Assembly (NCBI RefSeq): GCF_010731115.1
Contig: NZ_AP022616.1
Coordinates: 1,178,001-1,242,000 of the forward strand
Direction of reading: 5' to 3'
DNA: 64,000 nucleotides
Origin: Mycolicibacterium phocaicum
Lineage (GTDB): Bacteria > Actinomycetota > Actinomycetes > Mycobacteriales > Mycobacteriaceae
This document shows, piece after piece, positions 8,761 through 15,755 of the stretch. How positions within the stretch are numbered: position 1 is the stretch's first letter; every line of letters starts with the position of its first letter. The position numbers and the translations under genes were made by a program. The notes below the pieces were generated by a model, which did no database searches, was not told the origin of the DNA, and was given only the letters and a program-made list of their open reading frames with translations.

Positions 8761-8781
8761 TAATGAAAACTATATTCATTA
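8761..8781 (-). promoter_or_regulatory. Zur-like operator upstream of the PPE gene
   Basis: TAATGAA and TTCATTA form a perfect 7-bp inverted repeat with a 7-base spacer. The inner 15-mer TGAAAACTATATTCA fits the actinobacterial Zur (FurB) pattern TGAAAA-N3-TTTTCA except for one base in the right arm. It lies 25-45 bases upstream of the PPE start codon, where a repressor would block transcription. ESX-3 genes of M. tuberculosis are known Zur targets, which fits a PPE4-like gene. Confidence 0.7.
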
Positions 8782-8892
8782 AGGCTAGCAGCCAGCGCCG
8801 CAGCTCGAGAAAATGCGTTGCCGATCGGATGGCAGCTCTGAAAGATGCGACCTGCCCCGGTCAACCCCGCCAGCGCCCCCAGGAGTTCATCC

Positions 8893-9630
8893 GTGCCCGA
8901 CTTCTCGCCGGTCATCACCGACTACTGGACCGCTGCGTTCAGCGGGAAAACGTTGCACCGCAACGAACATCTGACAATCACCGTCAGGCCTGATCTCGAT
9001 CACGACGAACGCGCCGCCATCCTGCAATCGGCCGACGACAAGCTGGTCTCCGTCACCGTGAGCCCCGCGGTCGCGGATGCGCTGACGGAAGACATTGCCG
9101 CCCTCGGCAATCCGACGGCAGTCGGCATCCGGGCTGCGCTCGCGACCCGGGGCATCGTGCTGAACGGTGCCGACAATGTGTTTTATCTCTCAGAATCGGC
9201 AGCCGACGACATCCTCGGCGAGGCGGCATCAACCAACGTGCGACCGCTCACCAGTGGGGATGCCGAGATGTTTGCGTCATTCAAAGCGGCTGTGTCCGAA
9301 CGGGACTGGGACGAGGCGTACGTCGAGCTCGACCACTGGGCCGCATTCGGTGCGTTCGACCGGCACGGGCGCCTCATCAGCATCGGCAGCATGTATCCGT
9401 GGGACGACGAGTTTCCGCTGGCGGATGCCGGAGTGCTCACGCTGGATTCGGCGCGAGGCCGCGGGCACGCAAAGACGTTGGTGCGCGCGATGTTTCGCTA
9501 CGCGCTCCTGGAGGGATACGAGCCGCAGTACCGCTGCCAGCTGGACAATACGGCTTCGAACAAACTTGCCGCCAGTCTGGATTTGCAGCTGTTCGGGCAA
9601 TGGGAAACCGTCATCCCCGACGATGTGTGA
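8893..9630 (+). CDS. GNAT-type N-acetyltransferase
   Basis: 245 residues. The C-terminal half carries a GNAT fold: GVLTLDSARGRGHAKTLV includes the acetyl-CoA pyrophosphate loop (R-G-x-G-x-A type), followed by a helix and the strand EPQYRCQLDNTASNKLA typical of motif B. The N-terminal part (1-115) is a separate alpha/beta region. I chose the GTG with AGGAG seven bases upstream over an in-frame ATG 48 bases earlier. The substrate is unknown. It is divergent from the PPE gene; the Zur-like site lies between them but is nearer to PPE. Confidence 0.85.
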   Translation: MPDFSPVITDYWTAAFSGKTLHRNEHLTITVRPDLDHDERAAILQSADDKLVSVTVSPAVADALTEDIAALGNPTAVGIRAALATRGIVLNGADNVFYLSESAADDILGEAASTNVRPLTSGDAEMFASFKAAVSERDWDEAYVELDHWAAFGAFDRHGRLISIGSMYPWDDEFPLADAGVLTLDSARGRGHAKTLVRAMFRYALLEGYEPQYRCQLDNTASNKLAASLDLQLFGQWETVIPDDV

Positions 9631-9646
9631 CGGTGGGTTTGTGTGG

Positions 9647-9718
9647 TGGTCCCGACTGGGATCGAACCAGTGACCTTCCGCGTGTGAGGCGGACGCTCTC
9701 CCCCTGAGCTACGAGACC
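9647..9718 (-). tRNA. tRNA-Val (anticodon CAC)
   Basis: Minus-strand cloverleaf. The 7-bp acceptor GGTCTCG closes imperfectly with CGGGACC. The D arm is GCTC...GAGC. The anticodon stem TCCGC/GCGGA carries loop CTCACAC, so the anticodon is CAC, reading GUG. The T arm contains GGTTCGATCC. The discriminator is A; CCA is not encoded. Confidence 0.96.
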
Positions 9719-9936
9719 GGGGAATCTCACCGACCGGATCGGTGCGACGACAGACACTAACACGTCCCGCGACCCGAACGGGAATCGCGTCCCGCCGGCG
9801 CCAGACGGCAGCCGCGCCCGTCGCCCGACCCCGGCCCCGTGCCGCCTCAGGAGTCACACGACGCAACGCCTGAAACATCGGCCAAGACTCGGTCACCTCC
9901 CCGAACCAGCCCGTTTACCAGCGGTTTTCACGCGAT

Positions 9937-9966
9937 TTGTGTCTGCTCGCATTCGTGCACTAATGT
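9937..9966 (+). promoter_or_regulatory. Possible promoter of the tRNA array
   Basis: TTGTGT and TAATGT are spaced 18 bases apart and end about 43 bases before tRNA-Gly, a plausible sigma-A promoter. The rest of the gap between tRNA-Val(CAC) and tRNA-Gly holds no convincing gene. Confidence 0.35.
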
Positions 9967-10008
9967 CTTGCATCGCAACGGACGAACAAAGTTCAACCGA
10001 AGCGAAAC

Positions 10009-10081
10009 GCGGATGTAGCGCAGTTGGTAGCGCATCACCTTGCCAAGGTGAGGGTCGCGGGTTCGAATCCCGTCATCCGCT
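10009..10081 (+). tRNA. tRNA-Gly (anticodon GCC)
   Basis: The acceptor stem GCGGATG/CATCCGC is perfect. The anticodon loop TTGCCAA gives GCC. The T arm has GGTTCGAATCC. The discriminator is T; CCA is not encoded. It is the first gene of a three-tRNA array. Confidence 0.97.
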
Positions 10082-10109
10082 CGAAGGTGCGAATGGCATC
10101 AGCCCCAGT

Positions 10110-10180
10110 GGTGGAGTGGCCGAGTGGTGAGGCAACGGCCTGCAAAGCCGTGCACACGGGTTCGATTCCCGTCTCCACCT
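10110..10180 (+). tRNA. tRNA-Cys (anticodon GCA)
   Basis: The acceptor stem GGTGGAG/CTCCACC is perfect. The anticodon loop CTGCAAA gives GCA. The T arm has GGTTCGATTCC. The discriminator is T. It lies 28 bases after tRNA-Gly. Confidence 0.97.
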
Positions 10181-10198
10181 CCACAAGTTTTCAACCCG

Positions 10199-10273
10199 GC
10201 GCGATTAGCTCAGCGGGAGAGCGCTTCCCTGACACGGAAGAGGTCACTGGTTCAATCCCAGTATCGCGCACCA
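10199..10273 (+). tRNA. tRNA-Val (anticodon GAC), CCA encoded
   Basis: The acceptor stem GCGCGAT/ATCGCGC is perfect. The anticodon loop CTGACAC gives GAC. The T arm has GGTTCAATCC. The discriminator A is followed by an encoded CCA, unlike the other three tRNAs here. It is the last gene of the array and is followed by a terminator. Confidence 0.97.
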
Positions 10274-10286
10274 CAGTTTCAAGTCT

Positions 10287-10317
10287 GGCCCGGTTTTCGA
10301 ACCGGGCCTTTCTTTTT
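10287..10317 (+). terminator. Intrinsic terminator of the tRNA array
   Basis: A perfect 9-bp stem GGCCCGGTT/AACCGGGCC with a TTCG tetraloop is followed directly by TTTCTTTTT. This classical stem plus U-tract is uncommon in mycobacteria and is placed 14 bases after the last tRNA. Confidence 0.93.
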
Positions 10318-10478
10318 GTCTGCCCAGCCCTCCCCGCTGATGCCCCAGCAATTGGAAATATATTCGTACCAATGCGCTGTTATTTCGCCATTTCATATTC
10401 AGAGCAGCATTGATGACGGTAGCGTCAAGCTCGCAATATCGGCATATTGCCGATCCGAGCTAACTCTCCGAGGTCGAA

Positions 10479-10670
10479 ATGTTGCGTGCGTTGATCGTTG
10501 CTGCCCTGATTACCTCTGCCGGGGTGGCCATCGCCCCCGCCGCGCAGGCATCGGGCTACAAGAACTGTTCGGCAGCCCACGCCGACGGTCGGTACAACAT
10601 CCCGCAGGGTGATCCCGACTACAAGGCATCGCAGGACCGCGACGGCGACGGCATCGCCTGCGAAGGCTGA
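10479..10670 (+). CDS. Small exported Excalibur-domain protein
   Basis: 63 residues: a signal peptide (about 1-25, ending AAQASG), then an Excalibur motif. The motif has a first cysteine in KNCSAAHADG, PDYKASQDRDGDGIACEG with the DxDxDG calcium-binding loop, and a second cysteine. Excalibur domains are small calcium-binding extracellular modules often attached to nucleases; here the domain stands alone. It is probably secreted. A weak GAGG-like ribosome site precedes the ATG. Confidence 0.88.
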   Translation: MLRALIVAALITSAGVAIAPAAQASGYKNCSAAHADGRYNIPQGDPDYKASQDRDGDGIACEG

Positions 10671-10690
10671 TCAACGCCGAGCAAGCCGGT

Positions 10691-10951
10691 TCAGACCGCG
10701 GCGGCCCGCAGGCCGTGATCCAGCTCTTCGCGAACGTGCCGCTCCACCAGGAGTGGCACGAAATCGCGCACGGCGGACGACACAAACCCCTCGTGTACTC
10801 GCCGCACCGCGGTGGCGATCCGCGTGGGATCGACCGACGGATAGCGTGCCGTCAGGCGTGCCACGACTTCGCCGATCGCTCGCTCTTCGCTGAACTCGCG
10901 CATCGACATATTCTCGCGCAGCGCTCCCCCGCGCGGCGCCGAAATAGGCAA
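10691..10951 (-). CDS. Three-helix-bundle dimerisation domain protein
   Basis: 86 residues. From REFSEERAIGEVVARLTARYP onward the sequence fits the small actinobacterial three-helix-bundle dimerisation domain: an N-terminal helix, a helix with RRVHEGF, and a last helix VPLLVERHVREEL. No catalytic residues are present and the role is unknown. The first Met gives a Pro/Gly-rich lead; a later ATG (start at 10909) would remove 14 residues and sits 15 bases after a GGGGGAG stretch, so either start is possible. It ends close to, and converges with, the Excalibur gene. Confidence 0.65.
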   Translation of the reverse strand: MPISAPRGGALRENMSMREFSEERAIGEVVARLTARYPSVDPTRIATAVRRVHEGFVSSAVRDFVPLLVERHVREELDHGLRAAAV

Positions 10952-10961
10952 GACAGTGCGG

Positions 10962-11441
10962 TCACCGACCGGATGTCACCTCGTCGTAGAAGATGCCCAG
11001 CCGGTCAATGCGCCAGAGCTGCCCGTACACGACGAGGACGGCGCCGAACACCGCCGGCCAGATGAGCAGCGCGCCGAGCCCCCACACCAGCAGCGCGGCG
11101 CCGGCCAGCGCGCCGGCGACCCAAATTCTTTGGACGACAGCGAAACCCGCCGGCATGCGCGACCGGTCCTGCAGCCACAGCCGTTCACCGTAGATGCCGC
11201 GGGAGGACCAGGCGACCGGCTTGTCGACGGGCGCGAACGCATGCGGGTTCCACCACAGCCACAGGATGACGACGCCGACGGGCGCAAGGGCCCACCAGCC
11301 GATCCAGACGCGACTCCAGATCGCCAGCATCATCAGCGGGATCGCCGCGAATCGCGTCCACACGCTCCACGGGTTCGCGTGGCGCCGCCAGGCCTCGTCG
11401 CTCATGCCGGCAGCACGGGCGTACTTGTCCAGTAGCTTCAT
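10962..11441 (-). CDS. DUF6653-type small membrane protein
   Basis: 159 residues with four hydrophobic segments, at about 31-45, 47-64, 107-124 and 126-142. It has short basic connections and many tryptophans (WIGWWALAP, WLWWNPHAF). The family (DUF6653) has no known function. Its ATG overlaps the TGA of the TetR gene by four bases, so the two are translationally coupled and the regulator probably controls this gene as well as itself. Confidence 0.8.
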   Translation of the reverse strand: MKLLDKYARAAGMSDEAWRRHANPWSVWTRFAAIPLMMLAIWSRVWIGWWALAPVGVVILWLWWNPHAFAPVDKPVAWSSRGIYGERLWLQDRSRMPAGFAVVQRIWVAGALAGAALLVWGLGALLIWPAVFGAVLVVYGQLWRIDRLGIFYDEVTSGR

Positions 11442-12034
11442 CGCAGCATTCCCCTCGCCAGGGTTCGGATGGTGGCCTCGAGGACTTCGTCATAGTCGGC
11501 GCCGAACCGGTCGCGGTTCATCACGAGCAGTCCGACGGACCGCATGACACCCAGCAGAGCGGCCGGCGTGATGTCGTCGACCAGGACGCCGGCACGCTGG
11601 CCGGCCGCGAGGTAGTCGAGCACCGGGCGGACGATCTGCGGCATCACTCGCGCGACTTGCTCGGATCCGACGCGGCGGGTGACCGCCGCCAGTTCGTCGG
11701 CATGTGTCAGCAGCCTCCGATAGAACGGATCGTCGACGAGCACGTCCGTGATGGCACGCATGAGGCCGACGAGGTTCTCCTCATCGACGGGCCGGGCCAG
11801 CGCCTCGGCGAGCCGAGCACCCACCTGGGGCGCACGCCGCAGCATCACCTCGAGATAGAGCGACTCCTTCGAGTCGAAGAACGCATAGAAGCTGCCTTTG
11901 GCGATCCCGGCCGGCTGGACGAGTTCATCCAGCGACGTCTTCTTCAGCCCCTGGGCGGCGAACAGCCGCTCGGCAGTTTCCGCCAGCACGCGCACGATGC
12001 GGTCCTTCTCGCCGGACGAGAACGCCACTGCCAT
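11438..12034 (-). CDS. TetR-family transcriptional regulator
   Basis: 198 residues. The N-terminal TetR HTH runs from RIVRVLAETAERLFAAQG through SLDELVQPAGIAKGSFYAFF to DSKESLYLEVM. The C-terminal ligand-binding part (about 70-198) is divergent, as usual. The start is the ATG eight bases after AAAGGAG; an upstream ATG would add seven residues and bury that site. An 8-bp inverted repeat overlaps the start region, consistent with autorepression. The gene forms an operon with the DUF6653 membrane protein. The ligand is unknown. Confidence 0.92.
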   Translation of the reverse strand: MAVAFSSGEKDRIVRVLAETAERLFAAQGLKKTSLDELVQPAGIAKGSFYAFFDSKESLYLEVMLRRAPQVGARLAEALARPVDEENLVGLMRAITDVLVDDPFYRRLLTHADELAAVTRRVGSEQVARVMPQIVRPVLDYLAAGQRAGVLVDDITPAALLGVMRSVGLLVMNRDRFGADYDEVLEATIRTLARGMLR

Positions 12035-12036
12035 AG

Positions 12037-12065
12037 CTATGACTCCTTTGGTCATTCAGTCATAG
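12037..12065 (-). promoter_or_regulatory. Putative TetR operator
   Basis: CTATGACT and AGTCATAG form a perfect 8-bp inverted repeat with a 13-base spacer, covering the ribosome site and the region just upstream of the TetR start. A shorter ATGAC/GTCAT repeat nests inside it. The placement is typical of TetR autoregulation. Confidence 0.65.
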
Positions 12066-12565
12066 GATACGCGTTTGCGATCCTGGACACCAGGGCATTC
12101 AACAACCGCCGATCGCCCCGAAGGGCCAGGCACAGTGAACGCCGGCAGGTTTGCTTCACCCGGCGTGTAACGATTTACTGCCTCTCGTCGATGAACCTCC
12201 TCAGCACGGTGCTACCGATAGCCATCGGGCGCTGTCGGGCTTCCGCGTAGCTAATACACTCCATGCGCCGTGCGTTACCCGGAATTCGGCAGGCACAACA
12301 CGCGCCCGAGAGGTCCGAAAACACCCCGTCTGACCAGTTCAGACCCCTCAATGTGCATTGGGCTGCAGATGCGGCCCCGCAACCGGTGCGCCACCACACC
12401 TGTCTCAGCAGTCAACCGATCGGCGAATGGGCCGGCGGTCGCCAGCAAATTCAATTCCGCGAAATAGTCATTTGCGAAAAGTTCGCTCATTTGGTTGCGC
12501 TAGACCCGAAAGTGGTCTACAAATGTTTGCTGTAAGCGAGTTTCGCTCCAGGAGGGACACCAACC
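12066..12565. other. 500-base stretch without a recognisable gene
   Basis: No open frame here looks coding: those present are short, rich in Cys/Arg/Ser in the way of antisense or random frames, and lack ribosome sites. The stretch is less GC-rich than its neighbours towards the right end. It should contain the promoter of the small exported repeat protein that follows and the upstream part of the TetR promoter. I see no RNA gene or repeat. Confidence 0.5.
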
Positions 12566-12886
12566 ATGGCTAACATCACCACTCGCATCGCAGGATCGAT
12601 TGCTCTCGCTGGAGGCGCCGCGGTCATCGCGCTCGCCGGCGCGGGCTCCGCTGCCGCAGACACGACCCCTGACCAGCAGATCGGCCAGTTCGGCACCCAG
12701 ATCAACCAGGCCCTCGGTCAGTTCGGCACCGCCAACTTGCAGGCGCTGGGCCAGGCCGGTACGTGGTACAACCAGGCCGCCGGCACCGCGGGCACGTACT
12801 ACAACCAGGGCGCGGGCCAGCTCGGCACCTACACCACCCAGCAGCTCGTCGGCCTGGTGGGCGGCGTCTTCGCACCGCAGCACTGA
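12566..12886 (+). CDS. Small exported protein with five 11-residue repeats
   Basis: 106 residues. A signal peptide (about 1-31, cleaved near SAAAD) is followed by five tandem 11-residue units: IGQFGTQINQA, LGQFGTANLQA, LGQAGTWYNQA, AGTAGTYYNQG and AGQLGTYTTQQ. Each has Gly, Thr/Asn and Gln at fixed positions. Eleven-residue periodicity suits a long amphipathic helix or a repetitive surface fibre; no known family is recognised. A strong AGGAGGGA lies upstream of the ATG, so expression may be high. It is a single-gene unit, ended by a strong hairpin. Confidence 0.82.
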   Translation: MANITTRIAGSIALAGGAAVIALAGAGSAAADTTPDQQIGQFGTQINQALGQFGTANLQALGQAGTWYNQAAGTAGTYYNQGAGQLGTYTTQQLVGLVGGVFAPQH

Positions 12887-12905
12887 TTTCGCGCAAGACA
12901 TCGTC

Positions 12906-12945
12906 AGGGCGCGGGCCGCAACGGCCCGCGCCCTGCGCTGTTTTC
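12906..12945 (+). terminator. Strong hairpin terminator after the repeat protein
   Basis: A perfect 12-bp GC-rich stem (AGGGCGCGGGCC with its complement) and a 5-base loop is followed after six bases by TTTTCT. It begins about 20 bases after the stop codon. Confidence 0.8.
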
Positions 12946-12997
12946 TCGGCCACTATGCGCCCCACGCACATAGCTAGAAGAGCTAAACTTTGACCTC

Positions 12998-13522
12998 ATG
13001 AGCTCAAAGACGTCGATCGCCGCTGCCGCGGCACTGGCCGTGGTGAGCTGGGGCGCATCGGCGGCGGTTGCCGTGGCCGACCCCACGCCCGCACCCCCGG
13101 GGCCCGCGGCTCCCGCCGGAGGCCTGAAGACCAGCATCGACGGTGACGGACTGTTCATCGTCGGCAAGGACATCGCGCCCGGCACCTACGCCACCGCCGG
13201 ACCGGTCGGCGACAAGCGCTGCTACTGGCGCCGGATGAACAACGTGGACCCGCACGCAAAGAACAACGTCATCGACAGCGCCATGACCGCCAAGCCTCAG
13301 GTCGTGCTCATCGATGAGACCGACAAGGCATTCAAGACCAGTGGCTGCCAGTCCTGGCACGTCACCGACGCGGCACCGGACTCCACCGGACCGGGCCCCA
13401 ACATTTCCCCGCAGGCCCGCGCCGCGATCGCGATCCTCGGCACCCTCGGCGGAGGCGGCGGCGCTCCCGCACCGGCACCCGCGCCCGCACCGGCGGCGCC
13501 TGCACCGCCGGCCACGCCGTAG
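12998..13522 (+). CDS. Exported protein with Pro/Ala-rich ends
   Basis: 174 residues. A signal peptide ends near AVAVA-DPTPAP. A Pro-rich linker follows, then a folded core (about 42-125) with two cysteines (KRCYWRR and TSGCQSW) that could pair. The protein ends in a Gly run and an Ala-Pro tail. Its segments GLFIVGKDIAPGTYATAG and RCYWRRMNN resemble core patterns seen in other exported actinobacterial proteins of unknown role. No enzyme motif is visible. Probably secreted or wall-associated. Confidence 0.82.
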   Translation: MSSKTSIAAAAALAVVSWGASAAVAVADPTPAPPGPAAPAGGLKTSIDGDGLFIVGKDIAPGTYATAGPVGDKRCYWRRMNNVDPHAKNNVIDSAMTAKPQVVLIDETDKAFKTSGCQSWHVTDAAPDSTGPGPNISPQARAAIAILGTLGGGGGAPAPAPAPAPAAPAPPATP

Positions 13523-13540
13523 TAGTGCATCCTTAGCGGC

Positions 13541-14194
13541 ATGGACGTCGACGCGCTGCTGCAATCGATCCCGCCGCTGGCGGTGTATCTCGTGGTCGGG
13601 CTCGTGATCGGGCTCGAAAGCCTGGGCATTCCGCTGCCGGGCGAGATCATCCTCGTCACGGCCGCCGTCATGTCGTCCCGGCACACGCTGGACATCGACC
13701 CGGTGGGCGTCGGACTGTCCGCTGCCGCCGGCGCCATCATCGGCGACTCGATCGGATACAGCATCGGCCGCCGCTTCGGCATGTCGCTGTTCGAACGCCT
13801 GGGCCGCCGATTCCCCAAACACTTCGGTCCCGGCCACGTCGCACTCGCCCGCCGGCTCTTCAGCCGCTGGGGCGTCTGGGCCGTGTTCTTCGGCCGTTTC
13901 GTCGCGCTGCTGCGCATCTTCGCCGGGCCGCTGGCCGGAGCGCTCAAGATGCACTACTCACGCTTCCTGGCCGCCAATGCCGCCGGCGGCATCGTGTGGG
14001 CCTGCGGCACCACGGCCGTCGTCTACTACCTCGGTGTGGCCGCCGAGAAATGGCTGGCGCGGTTCTCCTGGGTTGCGCTGCTGGTGGGCGGCCTGCTGGC
14101 CCTGACAGTGACCATCGTGCTGAAAGAGCGCACCGCCAAGGCGATCGAGCAGCTGGAAACCGAGCACGATTGGGACACCCTGCGACAGTCGTAG
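13541..14194 (+). CDS. DedA/SNARE-associated family membrane protein
   Basis: 217 residues with the DedA pattern: GLVIGLESLGIPLPGEIILV near the N-terminus (the re-entrant loop with E-P-G residues), GAIIGDSIGYSIGRRFG, then VFFGRFVALLRIFAGPLAG, with conserved arginines. DedA proteins are thought to translocate or flip lipids such as undecaprenyl phosphate and support membrane homeostasis. The substrate here is unknown. It ends just before the operators of clpC2. Confidence 0.93.
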   Translation: MDVDALLQSIPPLAVYLVVGLVIGLESLGIPLPGEIILVTAAVMSSRHTLDIDPVGVGLSAAAGAIIGDSIGYSIGRRFGMSLFERLGRRFPKHFGPGHVALARRLFSRWGVWAVFFGRFVALLRIFAGPLAGALKMHYSRFLAANAAGGIVWACGTTAVVYYLGVAAEKWLARFSWVALLVGGLLALTVTIVLKERTAKAIEQLETEHDWDTLRQS

Positions 14195-14197
14195 GTC

Positions 14198-14244
14198 CGT
14201 CAACTTGCGGTTGACGAATCTCGATCGTCAACCTACGGTTGACG
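14198..14244 (+). promoter_or_regulatory. Two tandem palindromic operators before clpC2
   Basis: CGTCAACTTGCGGTTGACG and CGTCAACCTACGGTTGACG are 19-bp palindromes spaced 28 bases centre to centre. The second is perfect in both 8-base arms and ends one base before the clpC2 ATG. No ribosome site is visible, so the second site overlaps the transcription or translation start. The ClpC2 protein carries an HTH, making autoregulation likely. Confidence 0.75.
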
Positions 14245-14245
14245 C

Positions 14246-15025
14246 ATGGCTACATCTGCTGAATCCGCGCACACCTCCACGCCCAATCCGATCGCCGGCA
14301 CCATCCGTCTCGATGACCTCATCGAGGCGATCAAGAAGGTGCACACCGAACCGCTCGACCAACTCACCGACGCGATGCTCGCCGCCGAGCATCTCGGCGA
14401 CATCGCCGACCATCTCATCGGCCACTTCGTCGATCAGGCACGCCGTTCCGGAGCGTCGTGGACCGACATCGGCAGCAGCATGGGCGTCACCAAGCAGGCC
14501 GCGCAGAAACGTTTCGTCCCCAAGGAACCCCGACTCGACACCATGGATCCCAAGGACGGATTCAGCCGGTTCACCCCACGCGCCCGCACCGCTGTCGTCG
14601 AAGCCCAGCAAGCCGCGCACACCTCGCGCAGCATCGAGATCACCCCCGACCATCTGTTGCTGGGACTGCTCACCGACCCGGGGTCACTGGCCATGGTCCT
14701 GCTGAGCAACCAGGGCATCACCGCCGACCAGATCCGCGCGGCCGCCGCCGTACCCGTCGGCACCGCCGAACCCAAGGCCCTGATCCCGTTCGACGGCGCC
14801 GCCAAGAAGGTGCTCGAACTGACCTTCCGCGAAGCACTTCGGTTGGGGCACAACTACATCGGGACCGAACACATCCTGCTGGCGTTGCTCGAATCCGAGG
14901 ACGCCGACGGACCGTTGCACCGGCTCGGCGTCGACAAGGGCCGCCTCGAAAGCGAGCTCGAGAAGATGCTCACCGACTTCGTCGCCGCGCAGCAGGCGGC
15001 CGGGGAGCCGACCGGGCAACAGTGA
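14246..15025 (+). CDS. clpC2: ClpC2-like Clp N-domain protein with HTH
   Basis: 259 residues. The N-terminal third is helical and contains a helix-turn-helix at about 71-90 (SWTDIGSSMGVTKQAAQKRF). Residues about 100-250 form a double Clp N-domain repeat (FTPRARTAVVEAQQAAH ... ITPDHLLLGLL; LELTFREALRLGHNYIGTEHILLALL). There are no AAA+ ATPase modules, so this is not an unfoldase. Length and position match Rv2667 (ClpC2), reported to capture ClpC1-targeting antibiotics and peptides through its N-domain. The HTH and adjacent operators suggest that it regulates itself, released perhaps by ligand binding. Confidence 0.9.
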   Translation: MATSAESAHTSTPNPIAGTIRLDDLIEAIKKVHTEPLDQLTDAMLAAEHLGDIADHLIGHFVDQARRSGASWTDIGSSMGVTKQAAQKRFVPKEPRLDTMDPKDGFSRFTPRARTAVVEAQQAAHTSRSIEITPDHLLLGLLTDPGSLAMVLLSNQGITADQIRAAAAVPVGTAEPKALIPFDGAAKKVLELTFREALRLGHNYIGTEHILLALLESEDADGPLHRLGVDKGRLESELEKMLTDFVAAQQAAGEPTGQQ

Positions 15026-15127
15026 GTGTCCACTGACAGGGACGAACCGGCGAGATCTGCTCCATTCCGGCGAGGCCGTCATGGCGGTGTGCCATCATGC
15101 GATGCAGTTGTAACGAGAGAGGACGCG

Positions 15128-15676
15128 ATGAGCACGGGCGTGAACGGCAACAGGACCTACCGCTGGCTGGCGGGTTTGCTCGGTGCGTTGACCCTGCTGG
15201 CGGCCACCCTGGCGCCCTCGGCAGCGGCCGAGACCAGCATCGGCAACCTCGGTCAGACCCTGCACGTCGACTACAAGGGCCTCGTCGCCGACGTCACCGT
15301 CCACAACGTGCTGCCGTCGGACGAGCCGCCGGGCTGGACCTGGAACGGCTCGCCGCGCTGGCGCGCCCAGGGCGGCCCCTGGAAGGCCGATGTCACCGTG
15401 CACGTCATCTCGACACCCAACCCCCATTGGATGGCTACCGGAGTCACCTTCAGTGGCGTCACCCCCTACGCCGACGCCTACGCCTCCAAGCACACCGACG
15501 ATCCCAACGCCCTGGAACTCAAGCTGCTGAGCGCGCCCGCGGGCGCCACCGTCGACGGCGTCGTCTACTGGGACGTCTACCGCGGCCTGGTGACCAACGT
15601 GGTCATGCTCAACCCAGCCACCGGCACCCACCTCGCGCAGTGGAACATCTGGCAGCCGGGCGACCAGCTGCCCTGA
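15128..15676 (+). CDS. Exported DUF1942 (MPT63-like) protein
   Basis: 182 residues. A signal peptide (about 1-35, ending SAAAE) is followed by a beta-rich domain like the immunoglobulin-fold secreted antigen MPT63: IGNLGQTLHVDYKGLVADVTV, PRWRAQGGPWKADVTVHVI and YWDVYRGLVTNVVMLN. The function of the family is unknown. It corresponds in position to Rv2668. I start at the ATG after GAGAGAGGA; an earlier in-frame start would put non-signal sequence in front of the signal peptide. Confidence 0.88.
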   Translation: MSTGVNGNRTYRWLAGLLGALTLLAATLAPSAAAETSIGNLGQTLHVDYKGLVADVTVHNVLPSDEPPGWTWNGSPRWRAQGGPWKADVTVHVISTPNPHWMATGVTFSGVTPYADAYASKHTDDPNALELKLLSAPAGATVDGVVYWDVYRGLVTNVVMLNPATGTHLAQWNIWQPGDQLP

Positions 15677-15696
15677 GGCTCCGGCGATCGGACATA

Positions 15697-15731
15697 AACT
15701 GCCCCTGCCCCGTGCGGACAGGGGCAGTTCT
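15697..15731 (+). terminator. Hairpin terminator after the DUF1942 gene
   Basis: A perfect 11-bp stem (AACTGCCCCTG/CAGGGGCAGTT) with an 11-base loop begins 21 bases after the stop codon and is followed by only a short T-containing tail. Confidence 0.7.
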
Positions 15732-15755
15732 GTGTTCGTGGACAAGGAGGCCCCG

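Noticed and set aside
8757..8800. Possible IdeR (iron) box beside the Zur-like palindrome, around AAGGCTAGC
   Set aside because: Only about half of the 19 consensus positions fit and the right arm is lacking; the Zur-type palindrome explains the site better.
8640..8892. PE gene as partner of the PPE protein
   Set aside because: No frame upstream of the PPE start shows a PE motif or WxG-like helical hairpin; the PPE gene is an orphan.
12175..12399. Small minus-strand frame in the gap after the TetR gene
   Set aside because: Cys/Arg-rich composition, no ribosome site, no recognisable feature; likely chance.
13470..13522. Repeat in the Ala/Pro tail as a separate element
   Set aside because: It is a low-complexity protein tail, common in exported mycobacterial proteins.
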